Source: Mnemiopsis leidyi (taxonomy: Eukaryota; Ctenophora; Tentaculata; Lobata; Bolinopsidae). Taken from it: 25,826 bases of DNA. Position 1 is the first letter of the stretch. Each line of letters opens with the position of its first letter. The position numbers were made by a program, and so were the translations under genes. Below, in pieces: positions 8,543-20,500 of the stretch. Below the pieces are notes generated by a model. That model searched no databases and was not told the origin of the DNA. It worked only from the letters and a program-made list of their open reading frames with translations. The stretch lies in NCBI GenBank assembly GCA_000226015.1, contig JH153569.1:124883-150708 (forward strand), read 5' to 3'.

Positions 8543-11500
8543 CTGAACACAAGGAAATATTTTTAATTCATTTAAATTTCCAAACCAATTTGAAAGCAAT
8601 CTTGGATTTCATTTCATGAACTAATGAACTTCTCTCCAGCTGACCTAGCTTTCAATCTACCATAAAACCAAAACAAGTTAACAACAACTTAACAGTCGAG
8701 ACACTCATAAAAGGTTCCCGTCGTCCTGCCCCACAACATCGTGCCCCACAACATTTTTTCCCGCATATTTGGCCCCAGCGATCGTAACCCAAACCCAAAC
8801 CCTAACCCTAACCCTAACCCTAACCCTAACCCTAACCCTTACGAAGTTGTCTTTTGTGAAGCGGGGCGCCACTGGGGCTAAATCTCTGGGTTAAAGTGCT
8901 CTGGGGCACGATGTTCTGGGGCAGGACGTCGGACACCCTCATAAAATAGTTGACAGAGAGCTTAACGAGATCTTACCTGGTTATTAGCTCTTATTGTCGT
9001 GAGCCCAGACAATGTTGCCGATAAGTGAGATAAAATAGGGCTTCTCTCTGAAAATGGGAATCAGTCAGTCAGTAAGAATTGTTAGTTTTAAATTAGAGTG
9101 AAAAATAGGTTTCACCCCAACAACCTGAGAGAGCAAAAATAGAAAATATCAAAATTCAACTATAAAAGTGTGAACTAAAAACGTAACTAACTGATAGCCT
9201 CTATTCGTCTTATCTCGATGGAGGTTCCCAGGTAGTATCGTATCGTGAATCCCATGAGAAAGGCAATAGGGATGAGAGCAAATATGAACCAGTAGTTGGC
9301 GTATAGGATTAGGGCGATCGTGGCTGAATGGTAATATTGTTATTAATTAGCCCCAGCTGTTTTGTCTATTCTAATTGGGTAACTACTAACTACTAACTGT
9401 TTAGTGCTTATCTACTGGCAAATTCCAAAACTTAAAACAGAAAGTAAGATAATCAATTAAAAAGCAAATCTCTAGTTCTCGAAACCATCATAAACTTGAT
9501 ACAGTAATACACAGGGCAAATATCTAAATACCAGTGTAGAGAATAAGAAGTCCCATAAACTCCAGCAACACATCAGGAAAACGTTCGTCCATGAAGTAAG
9601 TGTCCTTAGAAAACCGATTGATGATGATTCCTGTAAAAGTACAGTGTAAGACTATTTATAATTAACTGCGTCAGCGATTTATTTCCAATGACTTCAAAAC
9701 AAATTATAAAGTCGATAGAATTTTCAAATCGCTTCTAAAAATTGAAATTTTTCGTAAGTCCACTTACCAATAGGATGAGTATCAAAGTATCTCATGGGTG
9801 CTCTTAAGACACTGAATAAAGCTAAGTTGTGTAGAACCTTGCCAGCCCTGCAAAGTGGTCAATTAAAACGTGTTAAATAAAGCATATTGCGAACTGGATT
9901 AACTTAAAGTGGTGATTTTTTTGTAGTGCAGCACATAAGTTTTCATGATTTTCATCAGAAATATTATCCTAAGAGGGAGGAGAATAAATCTCAGATTCTC
10001 AGAACATTACTGACACCTACCTGTTGACAAGAAAGACGAAGAATATAGCCTTGAAGACAAATAGAAATACAGCCGCAGCTCCAAGAATCATGTATATCTC
10101 ATAGTGGGTTTGTTCGTAGTGGTTTTCCTCTTCAGTGCTTTGGAATCCTTCTCTGTCTTTGTACTCAACCCTGATTTGAGTGGAAGAATTAGAATGCGAT
10201 GTAATATATAAAAACCCTAAAAACTAAGGAGAGTAGAATTCAAGAATATGTAATCACTTAAACTGTTACTGAAACTCGTGTATCATAAATCGTCAGTTGA
10301 AGCAATGAGATCAGATATACATGAACCATAACTGTAGCAACAAATATTGATATCGGCACATTGAATAATGTCACTTCATTTGCATTTGATGTTGATTTCT
10401 GAATTCTTAAATCGTTACTTCGGGACTATCAGATATATAACATTATACATGCACCCTAGGATCAAATTTGAAATCGGTACAATTGCAATCTTAATTTAAC
10501 ATTAATCAATGTTACAGCTGATGTTGATTTCTAAATTTACTGTTAACGTGGAAGTTAATCGCTTAAGCCCGTAAGATTAATTTCATTCGATCATATCTAT
10601 TTTCTATCGATTAACATTGTGGTCTTGATATCTGTGGTTTTGTGTACAATTAGAATATTAACAGCACATGTAAGGTACCTATTCGTCTCATTCTTTGGAG
10701 AACGCCTGGAAGTTAAAACATCAGGATGTTGTAGTACAAACCGCTTACAAACTTACAAAGAAATTACGATATCGGATACAGAAGCTAAAGATGCGTCAAG
10801 GATATGATTTCCAATCGCTGACAATACCAGGATACAATTTACCTCAAAAAACAAAATAAACTGAAATACACTAGAAAATATCTGAAGAGAGAGAGAGAGA
10901 GAGCAAGAACCTACCAGTCAATAACATACTGCTGCTGGTAAATATCCAACACTTGTGGAGCCACCAGAGCTATCAGTAGAGCCGGTAAAGCTATGTAACC
11001 CAGACCACGAGAGAGGTACCTGGAAAATAGTACAGTATGTACAGTATAGGCTTTGTAAATAGAATTGTTGGCTTTCTCAATAGAATAATCTGCTTTGTTA
11101 TTACAGGTTCGTGTAAATTCTGAAATATACCTTTTCAAAGGTTTGTGTTTGAGATGGTTGAATAACAATGGTTGAATTTCGATTGTCTTCCGTTTCATAA
11201 CTTTTCAATTAATTGCATTTTTAGGTTTATGTTTCATAACTAGAAGATATTGCACAGCAATTTATTCAATGAAGACAGAGTCTACAGTTTGCAGCTCTAG
11301 AGATAGAAGATAAATCGTTAACTCCGCCAATATCCGCACCTAAAGTAAATACGTTTGTCTAGAGATCCCGTCTTCTTCTCTTCCTTCACTTCTTCAGGCT
11401 TCTCGGGTACTACAGATTCCTGGTGAGATATGGGAATCATACGGTAGTCTCCGCAAAATGTTGAACACTTTTTAGATAAAAGGTGGCTTAGAAGGTGTAG

Positions 11501-14500
11501 TGTGTAATTTTAAGCAAGTATCAAAGCATTAAGTAAGACTGGAAAAAAAAAGACTGGAAGTTACCGCATCAGACTCGTCCCCCTCTCCTTCCCCTCCCAT
11601 TCCCAAATCCGACTCGGCTGACAACTTCGATATTTTGGATAAAGTTCTTCCACGTTTTCGTTTCTTGTCATTGACACCGTACATCGATAGATTTAGACCT
11701 GACCAACATTGCTATTTATAAATCAGAGAGAATTCATTAAAAACATGACGTTGAACAAGAAAAGTAGTACAATTCCCTTTTTATGCAATCTGGTTTTGGA
11801 GGATTGCCAAGTAACCAAACGTACCCTTTTCAGTAAGTTCAGAGTAAGTTCCAACATGAGTTATAGTTCCATAAACCCGTCTCTCACTGTCCTTCCCGAC
11901 AACCTCCGTATCCATGACAACAATTCGATCTACCTCACTCAGAAAGTTGGTCGCGTGGGTTACCAGGATGCGAGTCTTGTCAGATAGCTGCTCCTTTATC
12001 AACTTGTTGAAGATGTGTTTCGCACACCGGCTGTCGACCGCGCTCAGTGGATCGTCCAATAATATGATGGGATCCTCACCTTGAAAAGTGAGAGGTGGTT
12101 TAAAATTGGAAAGCAGAAGGATCATTAATTCGTCAAGCTGGAGGAGCGACATATTGTGGTAGTTTGCCCCTGCCTAAAGTCTCGTTAGGTAGGTCCAAGC
12201 AAATATATTAAATATCTTTTGTCAAAAATAATGCCAGACTTTCTAAACGTAATACTACACTGTACACACGTACCGTACACAGCTCTAGCTAGGTTTACAC
12301 GTGCTCGCTGTCCCCCACTCAACTGCACCCCTCTCTCACCAACAATCGTGTAGATACCGTTAGAGAAGAGCTCCAGATCCTGGGAATTTTCGACCGTTAG
12401 AGAATAGCTCCAGATCCTGGAGGTTTTACTATCAGCTGTTTGAAAATAGACAGGAAAATAGACAGGAATAATAAGCAGTTATGTAAAACATTCAATAGGC
12501 CGTGGTTATCACAGCGCTGGCAAGCGCGACCGGTTTTTTCTTCTTCTTCCACCAAACCGGCCGAAGGCCGCTGCCGAAGGCAGTGGCCTGAGGCTGTTAG
12601 CCTACCCTAAAACCGGCCGAGGGCCGCTGCCGAAGGCAGCGGCCCGAGGCCGATCGCCTCCGTTAGTGGTAACATGAAACATAGAAGTAATCAAAGTTTT
12701 GTTCAAAAACTTGCCAGCGCTGTTATACAAAATTAGTACGATTTGGCAAAAATGGCCATGTTCAGGTGTCTTAAAAACCATGTTAAAATAGAGATAGAAA
12801 CTNNNNNNNNNNGAACAACTTCAAGTTCATAACTGCCTCATGCTGAATATTCGAACTTCAGTACAAAGCGTTAACAATCTTTCTTTGAGCTGAAAATTTT
12901 GTCGAACAATTTGATGAGCCTGACAACTGACAAATGGCGTGACGGCCAAAGCAAGCGACCGTTTTCGAGTTAAGAAATAGCGGTCAGAACTTTCGATATC
13001 ACACCTTTTTAACGCATTTAGATAACGTTGTTTATTAAGCTGCGATACTTTTGATAGCGATTTAATCGAGGGTCTTTAAAAAGCGGCCACATACACCCAA
13101 GTTTTGGGTTTTGGTCAATTTTCAATCATTCACAAAAAGTATACTTTTAGAAGATTACAACTTCATGTCACATACCCTCTTTAGGTAGCAGGACTCGATA
13201 ACTCTGTCGAGTTTTTCCTTATCATACGGTCTGTTGAACACTATGTTATCTTCAATACTACCTGGAAACATACATTGAGTAGAAAGCCCCACCTTTCCAG
13301 ATTGTCATTATTGATATTTGACATTCGATTAGCATACCGTGATTGTACCTTGTAAGTTTTCAAGGAAATGTAAAGTGCTACGCATCGAATATTTGTGCTA
13401 TTTATAGCACACACTGTTGTGCTATTTATAGCTCATACTGTTGTGCTATTTATAGCTCATACTGTTGCGCTATTTATAGCTCATACTGTTGCGCTATTTA
13501 TAGCTTATACTGTTGTGCTATTTATAGCTTATACTGTTGTGCGATTAATAGCTTATACTGTTGTGCTATTTATAGCACATACTGTTGTTCTATTTATAGC
13601 TCATACTGTTGTGCTATTTATAGCTTATACTGTTGTGCTATTTATAGCTCATACTGTTGCGCTATTTATAGCTTATACTGTTGTGCTATTTATAGCTCAT
13701 ACTGTTGCGCTATTTATAGCTCATACTGTTGTGCTATTTATAGCTTATACTGTTGTGCTATTTATAGCTCATACTGTTGTGCTATTTATAGCTCATACTT
13801 TTGTGCTATTTATAGCTCATACCGTTGAAGATCCAGGGTACTTGGGAAGAGAAAGACACGTGACCATGAATTTCTAAATCTCCCTCGTTGTCCAACTCCT
13901 ACAGGAGATAGCATTTTTTTAATTTTAACAATAACAATTTAAGGGAGAGTCACAAATTAGTGGCATACTGACATAGATTAACATGTGACATAGATTAACC
14001 CGTGGAAAGTTAAAATGAATTCCTCTTCGAATATCTAATAAACATCCTAGAACAGAGCGGTACTGTAAAACAAACTAAAATTTTACAACCTACCATAAAA
14101 CTATTAGTAACGTCCTACCTGTATGAGGGACATGAGAAGAGTAGTTTTGCCACAAGCTACTGGACCCACCACTGCGATTAATTCTCCTTTCTTCACTATT
14201 AGATTTAGTCCTGATAGGTAAGATACTCTTACGATAAGTTTCCAGTTATATAAAATAGTGCATCGGTGTTCATTTTATGGTCGCAAAAAGTCTTTCAGAA
14301 AAAATGATGACAGAAGCCTTAAAAATCGAAATTTAAGACATCGTAATGAGAAATCTGCAATTCTAATTTTTCACGGTCTCTCACCCTTCAAACAAAAGGT
14401 ATCTTCCCCCCACTCAGTTGACAAATTGCGGAGAGTGATGGCTTCTTCGTAACACTCTGGTCCCAGCTCTGGATAAATCAGTGATAAAATTTCTCGAAGT

Positions 14501-17500
14501 CAAATCCTGCTTCTAGCACCTCTCACCTCTCTAGTTATCATGTAGTTTTGTGAAAGTGGTGACATATCAAATATGTACTGAGTACTGTGCACGCGGCGTA
14601 CAATGTGCAGCTGTACAATGTGCAGCTGTACAATGTGCAGCTGTACAATGTGCAGCTGTACAATGTGCAGCTGTACAATGTGCAGTTACCAATTACGTGT
14701 ACAATACTCTTTGTATGAATAAATACCGTGTCAATTTATAGATACACAGTTCTGCTGGGCTGATTTTCGAACATCACACACAGTTTATTTCAGCGCGTGC
14801 TGCGCGCGTCGCTCATTTTCGATTACGGTAGATGTGTTTTGGGGGCCTTTTCATATAAACAAAGTTTCTGTACTCGCGCCGCAGCCGCAGAGGTTCGCAC
14901 GAGTTACAGGAAAATGAACAGTTTTAAACATATGTCGACTCCAACTAAAGATAAAGCTTGTAGAAGATTCAAGATCACGTCCGACCGAACAAACATGCTA
15001 AAATTCACACATATTTTTTTCAAGTCGAATTCCACTTCATGACAATTGTAATTTTGTTGACCACGTACCCTTCTTGTTCGCCACTCCGTTTGTTTTAATC
15101 TCCTTATTTTCCTTGTGTAGAAAGTTCTTGTTCACTATCACATCATTGCTCAGGTTCATTATAGCTGCCTTCTTGTGGAGATGTTTTATCTCGTCAGCAT
15201 TTAGAAACTCCTGCAATGCGGTTATTGGCGGGTAAACTGAAACTTCAAAGTTAGAAATTTAGCCAACGAGAGCTCTCAGTTTTATTCAACCGAGAGCTTA
15301 GATACATTCACGATTGATGACGTGAAACTTGATCACAATTTAATTGGCGAAAATTATATAAAAATTAACACGTGAAAATTAGAGAGCAAAAGATATAGGG
15401 GTGAGATAAACCCGCTGATCCAGAAACCGGATTTATTCTTATCAGTGCAATCCGTATCCTAGGGAACCAAATTATCATGTTCCTTCCAACGATATTTCAA
15501 ATATCTTGACGACAAATCCAATCAATTGAGGAATTATGAACGTAGGCTAACATGATAAATGTATACTTATCACTTAGGTTCTTATCTATTACAACATGAA
15601 TGATAAAACATGTGTAGCTATGTCACATACAGCTGTTGACATCAGTAGCTTTTTGTAGTGCAAAAATAACTAATAAGTAAGATTTGATCTTGAAATAACC
15701 AAAATTTTAGATCTATCAATTGGGGAGAAACAGTCCTCAACTAACCTGTATTCTGCGGAGACTGTGAATGACTTGAGGGACGAAAGTGAAGGAATGTCCA
15801 AGAAAAATGTTGATATACACTCTGACTACCCCAATCAATGACAGGAGAAACAGGATTTCTGACGTCGTTATTGGCTCGTTCATGTACTTCTTAACCTGCC
15901 GAGAATTTAGAATATGTTTAGAATTTGGAAAACAAACAGAATAACAGATCTTTAGGATTCATGAGTCTTGGATTGTACTTGGTTTGATATCATATATCTC
16001 GCTGCTCTAGTTCTGTATCGCTCTTTTCCATCTAAGTTCTCTTTGATAATTCCCTAATCCTGTCTCTTTTGTAGTTTTCTACTTATATCTCTCTTATGTA
16101 CTTGTAGTAGTTATCGGATTCTGAAACTAATTAAAAGTTACAAGGAAATATTTTCATATACAAACTTACCGTAACTGTGATCATCAGAGTAACAATAGGA
16201 GAAACAAAAAGGAGTGAGTTATTTAGGGCTCGCATCAGGACGAACATACCGATAGATCTCACTTCTTTTTCTCTGATCTGAAATGGTAGTTTTACATGGG
16301 ACGTTACTGGCGAAGAAGTATCTCGCGTGTCAATATTTGTTCAACCTCCCCAGTCCCCATGATACAATAAACGTCCATCTTTGCCACAAAAGTTCGCGAA
16401 TGTGGACGAACGCGATAAAATATTGTGAATTTCAACATATTTTGAATTTTTTGAGTGAGCGATGCAATAAGACAGCAGTTTCTTTTAAACATTACTCAAT
16501 AAATTTTCAACCCAACTTGCCCTCACAATGTTATGTGTTATCATGATGATAAGCTCTCTCCCTAGTCCTGCAATATACCTTCATGCCATGTTTTGAATTA
16601 GATAACATGTTTGAGCGAAATCCGACGTCAAGGACGGAACTGAACAGTATTAGATAACATTAGATTGTACGATAACGGTTATACCAGTAAACCTATAAAC
16701 TGCAACCTATTTAATCCTATTTATCCCTATAATTCATGTATTATATACTGAACATAGAGGTAAACTAGGGTACCTGTAATTATACTGCATGTAGTGACTA
16801 AGCGTTCTATTTACGATGTACAAGTGTATACCAGCTAACGACTAGTGTAGAAATTCTATACATCGTGTATTGTATACATAGTGTACACTACGTTCTTATA
16901 CACTGTGTTATGCGCTCTATACAATGTGTGTCATGTACATCGTGTGAGAGAAGTATGCTTGGTTTAACAACCTACTCAAGAGCTACTGTTTCAGATACTG
17001 GTTGGAAAGGTGCCCGCGGATGTGGTCTCAGCACAGTTCAAGCTTTGCCACATCGTTAAATTTCAATCCAGCTTGTTCTTGACCAGCTTGGAATATTACT
17101 GTTATTCAATTTTACGATTTAGACTAAGATTTGATTTCAAGACTTGATTGGCGACTTGACCTCACCTTGCTGATTTACTCACAGTTTTTATCACATTTTT
17201 TACACCAAAATTTAACCAAAATGATAAAATTATCTACAAATATTAGATTGTAGGTAATTGTTTTAACATCACTGTGTCACAGCACCGAATATGAACGATA
17301 TGCGAGTTGCAACATGAAAGGCGATTCTGCAGAAAGATTTCTCATTTTAATTTGGACATCATACTCATACAAGATCGTCATACACTAATTACTAGGTACA
17401 TAGTAGTTAAGTAGTATGTGACCTCTATCAGTTACATCTAGGAGGACATTTAACCTTATTTGTATCTCGATGTATGACTGGTTCTGTGGAAAAATCACTT

Positions 17501-20500
17501 CAAAACCAAACGAAGTTTAACCTCTTAGACGGTTGGTACTAAATGATGCTTTCAAAGTGAAGCACTTGACGTTATTTTCGATATTTTTCTATCTTAGCCT
17601 ATGTTAGCGGACATTATTTTTCATAGAAGCCGGTCATCAAATAGATTACAGTTATTAGCCTAAGTACCGGGACAAATATTTATTTCTTTATTGCTTACTT
17701 AGATCAAAGTTATAAAGTTGACAGACATCTCCTTGATGTAGAAAAACCTACAATATATTGTTCTACAAAGAGATTCTATCTAGCTCCTCTCATCTTGACA
17801 CAAGGAAGAAAATTAAAAGATTCTTCTTACACTCTTACATTCTTATAGGGGACTGAGTCAGAACCCAGCTGCTGGGAGCGGAGCGGCCCTTCACAATATT
17901 ACCTCATCCTTAATCAAATTTACCAAACCTAATTCGTGTAAAATTACTTCGAAAAATGTTGGAATGCCACACAAGAGAGCTATAGCAGATCAACTTTTAA
18001 GATAGGTATTGACAATACTTATGCAATAAGAATAATATCAAACGGTGAGAGTTGATGTTTCACAAAATAGCCCGAGTTTATACTATCATAGCTTTAAAAT
18101 AAACAGCCCTGTTCCTGAAAGTTCGCCCACGCCTAAAATCTGTGCACTTCTGAAGAATTGTACCTATAATAGTGATTCGTTAACATGAACACGATTCTTT
18201 AACATGGTTAAATGAACACGATACTTGTCGTGTCTTTTTGTCCAGTGCCTTTTTTGATAAAGCCGCTTTTCGGATCCACGGCAGGGGGGGCTACTGATCG
18301 TGTTGGATTACAAATGAGGTCGAATTTTCCAAATCAGCTGACCAATCGGCGACGGATTTATACTGAAGTTATCTAAACAAGATTAGAATACCCTTCAGTG
18401 TGAACACGACTCAGATTTACGGATATTTTATTACATCTTTCTACCTTTCTAGATGCTTCTTATAGATGATGGGAGATCTGGATTTACAAATTACAAGAAC
18501 TGGAATGCACGACATGTGAATATCTAATGTTATGAAGAATATGAAGAATTTAAGTTAGGGTAAACATTATATCGTCATTGCTTTAATTTACTTGTATGTG
18601 ATATGGTGCGACGATTACAATTAATAAAACGCTGTGTTCTTAAAATAAAACACGGAAGCAGAAGTAAATTTCTGATATAACACATTTTATGCTATAAAAT
18701 TATTATAATAATATAATCTAAAGTCTAAGATTGATGCGTTAAGAATATTCCCCAGCCAAACTTACCTTCTCGACGAGGTTTTTAAACATGAGCTCCCACC
18801 CGTACATTTTGATGATTTTCATGAACAGTATCATCTCGTGTATGGTCTTCACTCTGCTGTCTGACAGAGGAGCAATGCGGCACCTGTTAGATTTTGTTAT
18901 CATTTTGTGACGTCACGTTATTTATCACGTCACGTGATGTCATGTCATTTCGTAATGACGCGAAATTAAGTAGACTTGAAATCGGTGGCCAACAACTAGG
19001 CAACTAGGGAATTGAGCTACCACAGGGGTCAGGTCACATTCCCACAGGGATCACATCTCCTAGCCCAATCAATGACGTATCAGAGGTGATGCGAGTCGGT
19101 GCCAAGAGATCTGGGCCAACAGTAGGTGAAAGAAATGGGTCAGTAAAAACTTACCTCAGATAGAGAATGAATTTCCCGATGAAGAACTGGGGGGAACTAA
19201 CCTCAGATAAAGAATACATTTCCCGATGAAGAACTGGAGGGGAACTAACCTCAGATAGAGAATGAATTTCCCGATGAAGAACTGGAGAGGAACGAACATG
19301 AGAGTGGAGAAGAAAGCAGCGAGAGCAGCGTAGAGGCCCAGCTCGAAATACATCATCAGGAATGTTATCAGTAGCACAGCCCATAGGTTGAATAGCACGT
19401 AGGCTGGAACTATGTACTGGGAAGTTGACTTCATTTAATGAAAGATATCGGAATTTGAATTATCATTAAATGATTATGATTTTAATAGTTTTAACAACTG
19501 CTATTAAATAAATTATTTGAGTGACAGGATGGTTTACTGATACTTTTAGTTTCCTTTTATAGCAACCACGGTGTCATTATTGACTAAGCAAATAAAATAT
19601 ATCTCCTCAAAGATTTAAGATACACCGTCAATATCTTGTTTACAGGTAGCCGTTTAGAGATCTATCTTTCAAGGTTAAAAACAGGAAAGTTAGAATTTAA
19701 ATCAGAGATTCAAGTTGAGAATTATGCTGGCACCGCTAAAAAAGCGTTATTACCAGATTACCTCATCTAACCGCTGTGCGTCGTTAGTTATAAGGTTCAC
19801 TATTAGTCCAACCGACCTCTCTCCGATCTCTTTTTGTGTAATCCGACAAGCCTTCGATTAGGTGTATCAAGTTTGGGGAAGAAAACATTACTCAACTATG
19901 ATATGATTAGGTTTCGGTGTAAGTATCAAATTGTGTTTCATTAAATTTTGTTTTATTGATAAATCATTCGCCATACGACACTGACTATGATAACAGAAAT
20001 TTATTTCATAAATATGATCAACAACAAAAATGTCTAAATCTAAAGATCCTGTATAACATATACCACGTTTAACACACATTTATAGCAACTCACTTTTCTG
20101 TAGATAAGTCCAGTGACGGAGACCCGGATGGAAGTCCCGAACCTCATGACATGATGAAACATTGGGTTCCGATATATGACTTGGCCGAACTGCGCTAGAG
20201 TCAGCCCCGCTGGAAAGGTTTACTTTGTTTTAAGTGGTGAGAATTTACATGTACATTTGATTTAATCGTGTGGATATATCGGTTCTCTTCCAGGCACTAG
20301 ATTGGTGTTCATAATTCGCCGAATTTTTACAAAGTAGTGGTTTCTTATCAGTTTAATTAGACGATTTCATCAAAAAGTTTTAACATACCCGACCACCAAA
20401 GAGCTGTTTCCAATGTAAGTGTAGATTTGGGATCGAAGAAATAAGAAATTTTGGCAATGAAAAGTGGTGCTATACATCTGATGCAGGCCTGCAATAGATT

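Larger units (their letters stand above)
8543..8976. other. Intron 25 of the ABCC4-like gene, mostly a TIR element
   Basis: The intron between exons 25 and 26. Bases 8713-8937 are a complete inverted-repeat element with an internal telomere-like tract (next entry), flanked by 9-bp target duplications at 8704-8712 and 8938-8946. The rest is ordinary AT-rich intron. Confidence 0.85.
11825..14468 (-). other. NBD1 exons 12-17 of the ABCC4-like gene
   Basis: Exons 14385-14468 ([11 protein letters not shown]), 14119-14210 (Walker [12 protein letters not shown]), 13823-13898 ([17 protein letters not shown]-loop), 13176-13261 ([13 protein letters not shown]), 12274-12379 ([18 protein letters not shown]) and 11825-12079 (Walker [14 protein letters not shown]-loop LVTHATN with His622, then [13 protein letters not shown]). 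This is a complete NBD1. The Walker A Ala-Cys in place of the usual Gly-Ala is allowed by the GxxxxGKT pattern. The Walker B glutamate position is Asp, the normal ABCC NBD1 state with weak hydrolysis. Exon 14's donor and exon 16's acceptor both lie inside tandem duplications. Confidence 0.93.

Noticed and set aside
8785..8838. Chromosome end or telomere-proximal position
   Set aside because: The CCCTAA tract is short and enclosed by inverted repeats and a 9-bp target duplication, with gene exons on both sides.
13396..13827. CRISPR-like array
   Set aside because: The units are contiguous 24-mers with no unique spacers, in an intron of an animal gene.
13343..13877. Long plus-strand open frames with an eight-residue repeating pattern
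   Set aside because: They are the 24-bp minisatellite translated; the period is a multiple of three so the frames stay open. They lie antisense in a transporter intron and carry no start or splice context.
16283..16546. Open frame beside exon 9
   Set aside because: It begins in the acceptor region antisense to the transporter and has no family features.
19151..19434. Reading exon 7 straight through all three copies as one long exon
   Set aside because: The third copy is one base short, so the frame breaks and hits TGA before its donor; only the first or second donor keeps the protein.
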